Positions 8,575-16,577 of a stretch of DNA of 64,000 nt are shown piece by piece. The stretch is taken from assembly GCA_015058575.1 (NCBI GenBank), contig SVBZ01000028.1:62001-126000 (forward strand), in the 5' to 3' direction. The translations under genes and the position numbers were made by a program. Position 1 is the first letter of the stretch, and each line of letters begins with the position of its first letter. The notes under the pieces are model-generated. The model worked only from the letters and a program-made list of their open reading frames with translations, ran no database searches and had not been told where the DNA came from. Source of the DNA: Pseudoselenomonas ruminantium. GTDB lineage: Bacteria > Bacillota > Negativicutes > Selenomonadales > Selenomonadaceae.

Positions 8575-9327
8575 TCAACGCAAATGTTTCTTCATCTTTT
8601 CCTTTGTCTTCTGGATAGTTTGCTTGACCATCCCACGCAGACCATCGCCTTCCTCTTTCAGGAAGACTTCCGCAATCAGGAGATCTTCGGGCGTCGTGAC
8701 CTTGATATTCTTATAATCACTTGCCACCACTTTGACGGGGACTGCCAAACGTTCCACCAGGCTGGAGTCATCCGTTCCCAGGAACCCATCCTCCTTGGCC
8801 TTCTGATAGGCCGCAAGCAGGATATCCTTACGGAAGCCTTGCGGCGTCTGTACCTCCCAAACCTTGTCACGCGGCGGCGTTTTCACAACCACACCATCCT
8901 CATCCACCAGCTTGATCGTGCTCTTAGCAGGTACGGCTGCTACCGCACCGCCAACTTCCCTGGTAGCCTGCACGACCCCATCGATTGTTGCCACGCTCGT
9001 AAGCGGCCGCGCCGCGTCATGAACCAATACGATGTCCGCTTCCTCAGGCACAACAGCCAATCCATTGGCAATCGAATACTGGCGTTCCGTACTCCCGGCT
9101 ACCACCTGAAACGGTTTTAGTCCCGGAACATGGCTCAGCAGCCTGCGGATTGATGACACATCCTCCTCCGCAACGACGACAACCAGATTGTCAATCTCAG
9201 ATGATGCCGAAAAACGCAGCAGCGTATGTACCAGGATAGGCTTGCCGGCCAGTTCCAAAAAAACTTTATTCATGCCGACATTCATGCGCCGTCCCTGTCC
9301 GGCAGCAGGAAAAACTGCTGTTACCAT
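8575..9327 (-). CDS. ispD: 2-C-methyl-D-erythritol 4-phosphate cytidylyltransferase
   Basis: Third MEP-pathway enzyme, attaching CMP to methylerythritol phosphate. The nucleotide-binding loop [21 protein letters not shown], the [12 protein letters not shown] block and the KDTIKLV-like segment ([13 protein letters not shown]) are present, followed by [12 protein letters not shown] and [13 protein letters not shown] basic tail of about 20 residues ([16 protein letters not shown]) extends past the usual end. GGGAGG precedes the ATG. In Bacillus ispD directly follows yacL; here a glucitol locus lies between. Confidence 0.96.
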   Translation of the reverse strand: MVTAVFPAAGQGRRMNVGMNKVFLELAGKPILVHTLLRFSASSEIDNLVVVVAEEDVSSIRRLLSHVPGLKPFQVVAGSTERQYSIANGLAVVPEEADIVLVHDAARPLTSVATIDGVVQATREVGGAVAAVPAKSTIKLVDEDGVVVKTPPRDKVWEVQTPQGFRKDILLAAYQKAKEDGFLGTDDSSLVERLAVPVKVVASDYKNIKVTTPEDLLIAEVFLKEEGDGLRGMVKQTIQKTKEKMKKHLR

Positions 9328-9379
9328 ATCTATACAATCCTCCCAGTATATTTATCTTTTATATCATACTACAAAAGCA

Positions 9380-9418
9380 GAAAAAAAGAAAATCCAGCCC
9401 TTGACTGAGCTGGATTTT
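9380..9418 (-). terminator. Terminator of the glucitol-type operon
   Basis: Stem AAAATCCAGC/GCTGGATTTT with a 10-base loop; the minus-strand tail is TTTTCTTTTTTT. Lies about 30 bases past the stop of the SAF-domain oxidoreductase gene and upstream of ispD. Confidence 0.88.
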
Positions 9419-9447
9419 CCCGGAGGATTATGAGATTTATCTTTTCT

Positions 9448-10770
9448 TTATTTCAGGGCATATCCATTGTTGTACATCTGATCTTGCAGCTTGCGCGTCT
9501 GATAGAGCTGTGTCGTCGTATCCAGTTCCACCATATCCAGCGTGAGCAGCTGACCCTTCTTTGCATCCTTGAGCATCCGTGTCTTCTTATTGATAAGGCC
9601 ATAAACCACATAGCCTTTGGCATAGGTCTCTTCTGCTGTTGCAATCGAGCCATATGTCGTATAGCCGCCAATGCCATCGATATATTCGCCAGCCTTGAGA
9701 TCGCGCTTCGCTACTGTAATGCACTCACTGACAGGACCAGCCAGGGGAATGATGGTCGGCTCATGATCGATGATAGCCTTTGCCACTGTAAGCGGCGTCT
9801 CAAGATTGCAAAGATGATACGGCCGATAGAGTGTCCAAAGCGGCCCCGGCCCCATTGAATGATATTGCATCTGGTAGGCAATCTCCTCATTCTCTGTCGC
9901 CACTGTCACAAATACCCCCGGTGCAATGCCATTGACATACTCGACAACACCATGTTTATTGAGAATACCGCCATCCTTCTTGAGTTTGAATATTTCATTG
10001 AGTTCTTTGCAGCGGTCAGCCGGCGAAGCTGCCGGGCCGTGACCGCCAATCACATCAGGAATCAGGCCGGTTGCATTTGACATAGCCGTCATCTCAACCA
10101 TCGTCTTTGTTCCATCCTTGAATGAGCACAGCATGCGCGGACTCATCTTGCGGCGGGTAGCCTCCTCCAGGACAGTATCCGGATTGCAATCATAATCGAG
10201 CTTGTTGTTCTTGCCCTTGCCCATGACCTTCACCTGCATCCCCATAGCCTTGGCAAACGAATACAGCTCCATGACCGCACCTGGTTCATCACCTGCCGAG
10301 CCGGTATAGACCACACCATTCTCATCGCCAAGCTTCTTGAGATACGAGCCGATGACGACATCTGTCTCCACATCCATCATGACGACATGTTTATGATTCT
10401 TCATGGCATCAGTCGCAATCTTTACACCGACCTCAGGCACACCAGTCACATCGATCGCACATTCCACCAAGTTAGCCTGCGCAATAATATCCGAATTATC
10501 CGTAGCTACATACTTGCCCATCTCCATGTATTTATTGGCATCCTCGAGTGTCTTGGCAATGGCGATATCTTCATCTTTGACACCTGCATAATGGAAGGCA
10601 TTGATGACATTTTCCAGCTTGATATCGGAAACGATAGCCGGCATGATTCCCTTCATCAATACCATCTGCGTAACCATACCGCGCCCCATCTGACCTGCAC
10701 CAACAATACCCGTGCGGATGATTTTTCCTTCTTCTTCGCGTTTTGCTAACTTCATATCCATATTCAACAT
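9448..10770 (-). CDS. SAF-domain NAD(P)-dependent oxidoreductase in a glucitol PTS operon
   Basis: 440 residues. The N-terminal Rossmann fold (IIRTGIVGAGQMGRGMVTQM, residues about 17-36) is followed by a homoserine-dehydrogenase-like core and a C-terminal SAF-type segment (ITVAKRDLKAGEYIDGIGGY). It matches a broad family often annotated as homoserine dehydrogenase-like or SAF-domain oxidoreductase; I do not know a proven substrate. It is the last gene of gutM-srlA-srlE-srlB and starts with ATG behind AAGGAG. Because no srlD-type sorbitol-6-phosphate dehydrogenase is seen, it is the only candidate enzyme for the phosphorylated polyol. That role is inference. Confidence 0.75.
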   Translation of the reverse strand: MLNMDMKLAKREEEGKIIRTGIVGAGQMGRGMVTQMVLMKGIMPAIVSDIKLENVINAFHYAGVKDEDIAIAKTLEDANKYMEMGKYVATDNSDIIAQANLVECAIDVTGVPEVGVKIATDAMKNHKHVVMMDVETDVVIGSYLKKLGDENGVVYTGSAGDEPGAVMELYSFAKAMGMQVKVMGKGKNNKLDYDCNPDTVLEEATRRKMSPRMLCSFKDGTKTMVEMTAMSNATGLIPDVIGGHGPAASPADRCKELNEIFKLKKDGGILNKHGVVEYVNGIAPGVFVTVATENEEIAYQMQYHSMGPGPLWTLYRPYHLCNLETPLTVAKAIIDHEPTIIPLAGPVSECITVAKRDLKAGEYIDGIGGYTTYGSIATAEETYAKGYVVYGLINKKTRMLKDAKKGQLLTLDMVELDTTTQLYQTRKLQDQMYNNGYALK

Positions 10771-10858
10771 GAGGAACGCTCCTTCCCTGCCTGTTTCCAG
10801 GCAATAAACATATTTTTATATATTTTGATATTCAGTTATTCATGTGTAATGGTACAGC

Positions 10859-10875
10859 GGGCTGCCTCGCAGCCC
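10859..10875 (-). other. Intercistronic hairpin after srlB
   Basis: Perfect 7-bp stem GGGCTGC/GCAGCCC with a 3-base loop, starting two bases past the srlB stop and lacking a T-run. About 80 bases of AT-rich sequence separate it from the next gene's Shine-Dalgarno site. It could stabilise the PTS part of the mRNA or give partial termination. Confidence 0.5.
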
Positions 10876-10877
10876 TC

Positions 10878-11249
10878 TCAATGAATCTCGATAGTTGTCC
10901 CAACTTTTATATCCGTTTCGAGCAACGGCTCAGTCCCCTGCACCATGATGCAGCCAGGACGATCCGGCTCTGCTGCCCCTTTGAAGCACAAGGTACAATG
11001 ACCTAGTTCAGCCAACGTATGGATTGCTTCATCACCGACAGCTGTAATCGTAAAGGCCTTGTTGCCGATTATCAGCACATCATCGACCTGCGGGGGCAGA
11101 AAAAGTTTTGACTGCGTATGAAGCACCGATATTTCTGCCAATTCCGGCGGAGCCGTATCGTTAAAGATAATAATGAAATTCGCTTCGCTGTCTTCCAGAA
11201 AGAACAACGCATCCTTTCCCCAACCGGTTATTTCACTGTAATACTTCAT
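10878..11249 (-). CDS. srlB: PTS glucitol/sorbitol-type IIA component
   Basis: Cytoplasmic phospho-carrier of the glucitol PTS family, 123 residues. It matches the IIA-Gut fold: MKYYSEITGWGKDALFFLE, FNDTAPPELAEISVLHTQSK (containing the conserved His), FTITAVGDEAIHTLAELGHCTLCFKG, GCIMVQGTEP. The ATG at 11249 with GGGGAAAG upstream was chosen over a TTG 24 bases earlier. It lies ten bases after srlE. Family assignment is firm; the actual sugar could be another hexitol or pentitol. Confidence 0.9.
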   Translation of the reverse strand: MKYYSEITGWGKDALFFLEDSEANFIIIFNDTAPPELAEISVLHTQSKLFLPPQVDDVLIIGNKAFTITAVGDEAIHTLAELGHCTLCFKGAAEPDRPGCIMVQGTEPLLETDIKVGTTIEIH

Positions 11250-11282
11250 CACTTTCCCCACCTCCAACAGCAACCAGTCCTA

Positions 11283-12275
11283 TCAATACAGGCCAATGCT
11301 GGCAGCATAGGCAATCAGGACAGCCGCCGGGCCAGTGATGACACGGGAATACAGGACAGCCGGAACACCGAGTTCAATCGTCTCTGGATCTGCCTCACCA
11401 AGACTCAGGCCAACCGGAACGAAATCCGCACCTACCTGAGCATTGATGGCAAACAAGGCTGGCAGTGCATACTGCGGCGGGATATTGCCCATACCGATCT
11501 GTGCACCTAAAAGCGTGCCGACAACCTGCGCAATGACTGCGCCCGGGCCGAGAACCGGTGAAATGAACGGGATAGCGCAAACCAGCGATATGACAAGCAT
11601 ACCGGGCAGCGTGCTGGCAATCGGTGAAATCGTATTAGCAATGACATTGCCGATGCCTGAAGCACTGATGATACCCAAGATCATGCTGACAAAAGCCATG
11701 AACGGAATGATGCTCTTAATCGTGATATCGACCGTCTCACGGCCAGCCGCATAGAATTTATTAACAACACCGCCAATGGCAATGCCCAGACGTGTAACAA
11801 GATTTTTCTCTTTGCCTTGATTCATTGCCGCGATCTCACGCTTAGCCTGCTCCTTTGTCTTTGGCGCTCCAACTGCCGACTCTGTGGAAATCTTGTCCAC
11901 AGCTGCCGCATCGGCAAAGCTCAGGCAGGATTCATCGACTGCTGACACATAGAGGTCTTCCGTAATGAACTGCGCCAGCGGACCAGTCTTGCCGACCGGC
12001 AGGACATTGGCCGTAAATATTTTTTTCTTCGGATACACGCCACAACGGGCCGTACCGCCGCAATCCACAACGGCAAGGAGGATTTCCTCATCCGGTACAC
12101 CTGTCGTGAAGCCATCCACAGCTTCGCCACCGGTCATCTCAGCAATCTTCTGCGCTACCGGATGAATGCCACCGCCAGTCACGCTGACCACTTTGTGTTT
12201 TTGCTCCGTCGGCACCAGCGTAAGCGGTCCGCCCCAGCCGCCAGAACCTGCTTTTATCGTAATCGAAGTATACAT
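11283..12275 (-). CDS. srlE: PTS glucitol/sorbitol-type IIB-IIC component
   Basis: 330 residues. The N-terminal IIB part begins ITIKAGSGGWGGPLTL and contains VDCGGTARCGVYPKK, where the phosphorylatable Cys is expected. The C-terminal half is membrane-spanning (FMAFVSMILGIISASGIGN, MLVISLVCAIPFISPVLGPG). This IIB-plus-partial-IIC arrangement is specific for glucitol PTS systems, where SrlA supplies the rest of the channel. A GGAGG site precedes the ATG. Middle gene of the operon. Confidence 0.93.
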   Translation of the reverse strand: MYTSITIKAGSGGWGGPLTLVPTEQKHKVVSVTGGGIHPVAQKIAEMTGGEAVDGFTTGVPDEEILLAVVDCGGTARCGVYPKKKIFTANVLPVGKTGPLAQFITEDLYVSAVDESCLSFADAAAVDKISTESAVGAPKTKEQAKREIAAMNQGKEKNLVTRLGIAIGGVVNKFYAAGRETVDITIKSIIPFMAFVSMILGIISASGIGNVIANTISPIASTLPGMLVISLVCAIPFISPVLGPGAVIAQVVGTLLGAQIGMGNIPPQYALPALFAINAQVGADFVPVGLSLGEADPETIELGVPAVLYSRVITGPAAVLIAYAASIGLY

Positions 12276-12298
12276 TGCTTTTTCCTCCTGTCATCCAG

Positions 12299-12829
12299 TC
12301 AATCAAGCTTCTTGCCATCTTTTGCACACATGTAGAAGTAGATTTTCTCTGTGACGATGCCGCGCAGCAGGATGACGACAAGACCGACCAGGAAGTACCG
12401 GACCGCCAAATCGCCCAGCGGCAAGCCTAGCGCTGTTATGCCCGCCGCAATGCCCATGTAGACGAACAGTTCGCCACCATTTGCATGCGGGAAAAGTCCC
12501 GTTACCGGATGCAGAAAACTGACATTGGCATCATAGAATGCCGGTTTGTACTTTTGTTTTACAAAGCGGCCAAATGTATAGCTCATCGGATTTCCCAAAA
12601 ACATGACCGCCAAGACTGGCAGCACCGTGTAACGTGTAATGATGTTTTCGGTTGCCCGCTGTGCCACCCGGTTCACCCGTTCTTCACCAATCATCTTGAT
12701 TACCGAGCTTACAGCCGTCATCATGATGACCACCAGAGGAATGATACCTGTTACCCAGCCGGCAAAGGTTGCCGCACCAGCCTTGAATAATTCCATAAAG
12801 CCATTTGCCAATCCAGCGATAAATTCCAT
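12299..12829 (-). CDS. srlA: PTS glucitol/sorbitol-type IIC component
   Basis: 176-residue membrane protein with four or five hydrophobic segments. MEFIAGLANGFMELFKAGAATFAGWVTGIIPL and the central block AVMFLGNPMSYTFGRFVKQKYKPAFYDAN are hallmarks of the glucitol IIC2 subunit. It pairs with the membrane half of SrlE to form the channel. It sits between gutM and srlE, spaced 23 bases from srlE. Confidence 0.93.
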   Translation of the reverse strand: MEFIAGLANGFMELFKAGAATFAGWVTGIIPLVVIMMTAVSSVIKMIGEERVNRVAQRATENIITRYTVLPVLAVMFLGNPMSYTFGRFVKQKYKPAFYDANVSFLHPVTGLFPHANGGELFVYMGIAAGITALGLPLGDLAVRYFLVGLVVILLRGIVTEKIYFYMCAKDGKKLD

Positions 12830-12853
12830 GTTTTTTCCCCTCTTTCTCTTTAC

Positions 12854-13294
12854 CTATGCTTGAACTCCCGGCATTTCCGCGCCTGCTTCTGCTTCCACCT
12901 CCTCAGTTGCACGGACCAGTCTTGCTTCTAAGGCATCAAGTGCCTGGATATGGCCCCGATAATAATTTCTTCGTTTTTCAGGCATCTCCAGATACTCAGC
13001 TTTCAATGAATAAATCGTCTTTCCAGCAATATCCTTGATTACATGAAAATGAGCAAAGATTGTAAGGCCCTGCATCATTTCTCCCCCTGTTATGCGCCCC
13101 TCCTTGTCGCAGGCGATGATCACCACATTGCCCGGCCCTAATCGCTGCCGCCGTGAACCAATCCCCAGGTTGCCCAGCTTATGCAGACGTCGTACTGCAC
13201 GGCGGTATTCGCGTACCTGCCAATGTGTGCCAATCACTTGCATGACCATCAAAGCAAAAAATATCAGCAGCAATTGTCCAAAACTAAAATCCAT
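12854..13294 (-). CDS. gutM: Glucitol operon activator-family protein GutM
   Basis: 146 residues. One N-terminal membrane segment (FGQLLLIFFALMVMQVIGTHW) is followed by a positively charged linker and the GutM core (GNLGIGSRRQRLGPGNVVIIACD). GutM proteins are linked with glucitol PTS loci and were described as activators in enterics; here the membrane anchor argues for a sensor or PTS accessory role. Two adjacent ATGs exist, and the second (13294) has better spacing to GGAGG. First gene of the operon, behind a clear sigma-A-type promoter. Confidence 0.85.
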   Translation of the reverse strand: MDFSFGQLLLIFFALMVMQVIGTHWQVREYRRAVRRLHKLGNLGIGSRRQRLGPGNVVIIACDKEGRITGGEMMQGLTIFAHFHVIKDIAGKTIYSLKAEYLEMPEKRRNYYRGHIQALDALEARLVRATEEVEAEAGAEMPGVQA

Positions 13295-13344
13295 CATTGC
13301 CTCCTTTTTTCATTCATAATCATTTATGTTTCATTATGTTTATT

Positions 13345-13360
13345 ATTGTCTTTTGACAAT
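13345..13360. promoter_or_regulatory. Palindrome downstream of the gutM promoter
   Basis: Perfect inverted repeat ATTGTC-TTTT-GACAAT just downstream of the gutM -10 box, so in or next to the initially transcribed region. Possible operator; no protein is assigned to it. Confidence 0.4.
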
Positions 13361-13364
13361 TCAA

Positions 13365-13393
13365 ATTATAACATCAAGTAAACACTTTTACAA
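13365..13393 (-). promoter_or_regulatory. Promoter of the gutM-srlAEB operon
   Basis: On the minus strand: -35 TTGTAA (13388-13393), 17-base spacer, -10 TATAAT (13365-13370), about 70 bases before the gutM ATG. The -35 lies inside one arm of an inverted repeat. Confidence 0.75.
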
Positions 13394-13422
13394 CCGTGTT
13401 TATGTTGAACATTTGTAAAAGT
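13384..13422. promoter_or_regulatory. Candidate operator for the SorC-family regulator
   Basis: Perfect 10-bp inverted arms ACTTTTACAA (13384-13393) and TTGTAAAAGT (13413-13422) flank a second near-palindrome ATGTT-G-AACAT (13402-13412). The left arm covers the -35 box of the gutM promoter. A nested pair of palindromes at this spot fits binding of an oligomeric SorC-type regulator, whose gene lies immediately upstream. The repeats are seen; the binding protein is inferred. Confidence 0.6.
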
Positions 13423-13471
13423 ATTGAATTCTACGACAATTTTATTTTTACATTTATTCTTGCAATGAACA

Positions 13472-13507
13472 AATGCCATCAATGAACATTTATCCATTGA
13501 TGGCATT
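13472..13507 (-). terminator. Hairpin after the sorC-type gene
   Basis: Perfect 13-bp stem AATGCCATCAATG/CATTGATGGCATT with a 10-base loop, 28 bases past the regulator's stop codon. The minus-strand tail TTTGTTC is a poor T-run, so it is either a weak terminator or a regulatory structure. Confidence 0.6.
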
Positions 13508-13534
13508 ACCTAGCGCCTATATTGTTTTCTCTTA

Positions 13535-14503
13535 TCATTCACTCGCCAGCAGACCGGCCGCACACTCTGTATCGGTAATCAGGATATTGATATAGCGACC
13601 GCGGATTGCACCGAGCACTGGGGCAATCTTCGGTTTGCCGCAGGCTACACCGATGCGCCGCGGCACCTGTGCCAGCCGCCGCAGTGAAATGCCAGCCACG
13701 CGCTCATTGAAATCGCTGAATGCCTCCGCACCTCCATTGGCATCAAAATAACGCAGCGCAATATCTCCCACTGCTCCCTTGCCAAGGAATTCCTGCATCA
13801 ATGACTGATCGATATACCCTTCCTGCAGAAGTGTCGAATGGGCAGGATCTAACACACCGATTCCCATGAGAACCACATCCAGCGAGGTATACATATTCGT
13901 GACTTTCCGGTTCGAACGCTCCTCCATGAACCCCTCGAGGATATCCTTGCGGGAAAAAAGTGCCGGTGCAAAGAACTGCACGCTTTTACCGCCAAAACGC
14001 TCGGCAAATTCACGGGCCAGATAATTGGAGTGGATATCCATCCGGCTCTCACTGACACCGCCGATGAGCGGCACGAATGTACAATTGCAGGATTTTTCCA
14101 GGCGGTATTCCGAGCGGACAATGTTTTGTATCGTAAGCCCCATGCTGATGCCGACAAAATAATCATCCTTCAGTATCCGTGACAGGTATTCCAGCGTCGC
14201 GCTGCCAATCTCCGAATTTATATTCCGCGTCCCCTGCTCTAAAGGCATCGAATCAACAATAATGACTTCCTGCAACGAAAATTTCTTTTCAAGTTCACGC
14301 TCCATTTGACCATAATTCGTGTTATCAGGATTCAATACCTCGATTTTCACGATACCTGTATCCTTGCCCAGCTGCAATAAACGGGAGACAGTCGGACGCG
14401 ATATCCCCAAAGCGTCCGCTACTTCTTTCTGCCCCAGGCCATCCAAATAATACAAACTGCAACATTTGAAAATCAACCGTTTGTCATCCACCAATTTCTT
14501 CAT
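13535..14503 (-). CDS. SorC/DeoR-type sugar-binding transcriptional regulator
   Basis: 322 residues. The N-terminal helix-turn-helix reads LGQKEVADALGISRPTVSRLLQLGKDTGIV, followed by a sugar-phosphate-binding (SIS-like) domain with VGISMGLTIQNIV and VDVVLMGIGVLDPA-type segments. SorC-family members sense phosphorylated sugars and control the neighbouring catabolic operon, here gutM-srlAEB. No ideal Shine-Dalgarno sequence is visible; ATG 14503 was chosen because family members usually begin about ten residues before the first helix, and ATG 14524 is an alternative. It reads in the same direction as the PTS operon. Confidence 0.88.
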   Translation of the reverse strand: MKKLVDDKRLIFKCCSLYYLDGLGQKEVADALGISRPTVSRLLQLGKDTGIVKIEVLNPDNTNYGQMERELEKKFSLQEVIIVDSMPLEQGTRNINSEIGSATLEYLSRILKDDYFVGISMGLTIQNIVRSEYRLEKSCNCTFVPLIGGVSESRMDIHSNYLAREFAERFGGKSVQFFAPALFSRKDILEGFMEERSNRKVTNMYTSLDVVLMGIGVLDPAHSTLLQEGYIDQSLMQEFLGKGAVGDIALRYFDANGGAEAFSDFNERVAGISLRRLAQVPRRIGVACGKPKIAPVLGAIRGRYINILITDTECAAGLLASE

Positions 14504-14528
14504 TCGATCGTCCAGCCTCTCCATAAGC

Positions 14529-14556
14529 AAAGAGAGGAACCCCACAGTTCCTCCCG
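14529..14556 (-). terminator. Hairpin terminator after yacL
   Basis: Stem GAGGAAC/GTTCCTC directly after the yacL stop, followed by TCTCTTTGCTT on the minus strand. It also sits immediately before the regulator's start codon, so incomplete termination would feed that gene. Confidence 0.6.
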
Positions 14557-14570
14557 CTTACCATATTCTG

Positions 14571-15725
14571 TCAATTCTTCGGTTTCGCAAAAATCATGCG
14601 GCCGGCTGCAGTCTGCAGCGCCGACGTGACTTCAACGGCAATCGTCTCATTCATGAACCGCTGGCCTCCCTCGATGACAATCATCGTGCCATCATCGAGA
14701 TAGGCAACTCCCTGTCCCTGTTCCTTTCCCGACTTGACCACTGTCACTTTCATAGCCTCGCCCGGAATCACAACCGGTTTCACGGCATTGGCCAGCGCAT
14801 TGATATTGAGCACTTCGACCCCGCGCAGCTGGGCTACCTTGTTGAGATTGAAGTCGTTGGTGATGATCTTGCCACCAACCTGCTGCCCCAGGCGCACAAG
14901 CTTGGAGTCCACCTCCGTGATATCGTCGAAGTCAACATTCGTCACCTCAACCTTGCAATGCGTCTCCTGGCGGATGCGCTGCAGGATATCCAATCCCCGG
15001 CGGCCACGCGTACGCTTGAGTGCATCCGACGAATCAGCGATATGCTGCAGCTCTTCAAGCACAAACACCGGAATCAGAAGCGTCCCCTCGATAAACCCCG
15101 TATCGCAAATATCGGCGATACGGCCATCAATGATGACGCTGGTATCCAGCAGCTTGTACTGCTGAGACTTCACTTCCGCAGCTGCGGCAGATTGTTTCCC
15201 CTTAGCCGCAGCTGCCTGTTCCGGCGCCCTGGACACAGCCTTGGTTATTTTTTGGATGAAATCAAACACACCCGTCAAATCCTTGCGTTTGCGAATCGTG
15301 AGCGTAATGCCCAGATAGCCAAAGACAATGCTGAAAATGACCGGAATGTACTCACCGACAACAGGAATCTTGGAAAAGGCAAAGCCCAATAGATTAGCAA
15401 TTATGAGTCCGAGAAACAATCCCACGACACCGGCGATAACATCATGGATTGGCATCTTATTCAGCTGCACCTCTACCCAAGCCGCAAAACGTTTGAGCTG
15501 ATGGATGAAATACGACGACAGGACAAAGCCTACAATGCCGCCAATCACTGCTCCAAGAAGGATGCACACCAGGCCGGCAAATGTCAGCTTGAACCACCCC
15601 ATATCAGCCTTGAGAATTTCTGTACTGATAAAACTCGTCAGCAATGGTGCCGCCAGATTCAACAGCGCACCACCGGCAATAGCCATGAACAAGGTAATAA
15701 AAAAGCGCAATACACGATCCAGCAT
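14571..15725 (-). CDS. yacL: PIN/TRAM-domain membrane protein YacL
   Basis: 384 residues. Four N-terminal membrane segments (residues about 8-140) precede a PIN nuclease-like domain (YKLLDTSVIIDGRIADIC, with acidic residues at LLDTS, VLEEL and IITNDFNLN) and a C-terminal TRAM domain (GEAMKVTVVKSGKEQGQGVAYLDDGTMIVIEGG). YacL-type proteins are conserved in Firmicutes and probably act on RNA at the membrane; the substrate is not established. Start ATG 15725 has GGAGG 8 bases upstream. In Bacillus it directly precedes ispD. Confidence 0.93.
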   Translation of the reverse strand: MLDRVLRFFITLFMAIAGGALLNLAAPLLTSFISTEILKADMGWFKLTFAGLVCILLGAVIGGIVGFVLSSYFIHQLKRFAAWVEVQLNKMPIHDVIAGVVGLFLGLIIANLLGFAFSKIPVVGEYIPVIFSIVFGYLGITLTIRKRKDLTGVFDFIQKITKAVSRAPEQAAAAKGKQSAAAAEVKSQQYKLLDTSVIIDGRIADICDTGFIEGTLLIPVFVLEELQHIADSSDALKRTRGRRGLDILQRIRQETHCKVEVTNVDFDDITEVDSKLVRLGQQVGGKIITNDFNLNKVAQLRGVEVLNINALANAVKPVVIPGEAMKVTVVKSGKEQGQGVAYLDDGTMIVIEGGQRFMNETIAVEVTSALQTAAGRMIFAKPKN

Positions 15726-15767
15726 CTTCTCCACCTCCTTTCTCTTATAAGATATAGCTATAAGGTC

Positions 15768-15797
15768 AGTATAGACAATTTAACTGTATACTGTCAA
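15768..15797 (-). promoter_or_regulatory. Promoter of yacL
   Basis: Minus strand: -35 TTGACA (perfect, 15792-15797), 18-base spacer, -10 TATACT (15768-15773). A leader of about 30 bases follows before the Shine-Dalgarno site. Confidence 0.78.
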
Positions 15798-15856
15798 CTA
15801 ACACAATGAATTCTCAAAAGATTTTAATTCTTTATCCAGCTGCCGCTCCGCATGAC

Positions 15857-15905
15857 AAAAAAAAGGAATTGTACATAAGCAGAAATCCACTCATGCGCAA
15901 TTCCT
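15857..15905 (-). terminator. Terminator of carD
   Basis: Arms AGGAATTG (15864-15871) and CAATTCCT (15898-15905) enclose a partly paired 26-base loop; on the minus strand an unbroken T8 run follows. It lies 23 bases past the carD stop. Confidence 0.8.
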
Positions 15906-15927
15906 CATGCCAGACCTCTTCATCCCG

Positions 15928-16416
15928 TCAGTGCAGGTTATGTGACAGGATTTCCTCCATCCAGCCCTCCACTTCCTCCGGTGTTTTGCCACAGGCATAG
16001 ACGAGCTCGCTGACCAGGATCTGTTTGGCCAAATCCAGCAGCCGCCTCTCTCCGGAAGAAATCTTTCGCTGCCGGTCCTGCAGGATCAAATCACGGGTAA
16101 CCGCTGCCACATCGCAGATGTCACCGCTCTTCATCCGGTCAAGATTGGCATGGAAGCGTTTGTTCCAGCTTCCTGATGCCCGTTCCGGCTTGTTCTCCAG
16201 TACATCACGTACCTCATCTACCTTCGCCATGGAGATAACATCCCGCAGACCGATATTGTCCACATTATCCGTCGGAATCATCACCTTCATGTTGCCCAGC
16301 GGCATTTGAAGGACATAGTACGACTTCCCTTCTCCGAGCACTTCACAGTTTTCGATGCCAGCGATTACGCCAGCTCCATGCATCGGATAGACTACCTTAT
16401 CTCCTACCTGCAGCAA
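15928..16416 (-). CDS. carD: CarD/CdnL-family RNA-polymerase-binding regulator
   Basis: 162 residues. The N-terminal RNA-polymerase-interacting domain begins MLQVGDKVVYPMHGAGVIAG and the C-terminal helical DNA-binding part includes RDVLENKPERASGSWNKRFH. CarD/CdnL proteins bind the beta subunit and stabilise open promoter complexes, often at rRNA promoters. The best start is a TTG at 16416, because the GAGGGGG site is correctly spaced to it and the protein then starts exactly like known CarD proteins; a GTG two codons earlier is too close to that site. Confidence 0.93.
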   Translation of the reverse strand: MLQVGDKVVYPMHGAGVIAGIENCEVLGEGKSYYVLQMPLGNMKVMIPTDNVDNIGLRDVISMAKVDEVRDVLENKPERASGSWNKRFHANLDRMKSGDICDVAAVTRDLILQDRQRKISSGERRLLDLAKQILVSELVYACGKTPEEVEGWMEEILSHNLH

Positions 16417-16476
16417 ACACACACCCCCTCAAGACACACGGGTCAAGTTGAAACATCTCATTTTACCTGCGTTTTC

Positions 16477-16505
16477 ATTATAGCATGGTTGCTGCATTAT
16501 TTCAA
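16477..16505 (-). promoter_or_regulatory. Promoter of carD
   Basis: Minus strand: -35 TTGAAA (16500-16505), 17-base spacer, extended -10 TGCTATAAT (TATAAT at 16477-16482). The leader is about 50 bases. Confidence 0.8.
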
Positions 16506-16577
16506 AAGTTAAATTTTAAATTTTAACACATCATGAGCATATCGTCAAGCAGTCGTATCACAAAACAACGTTAAAAG

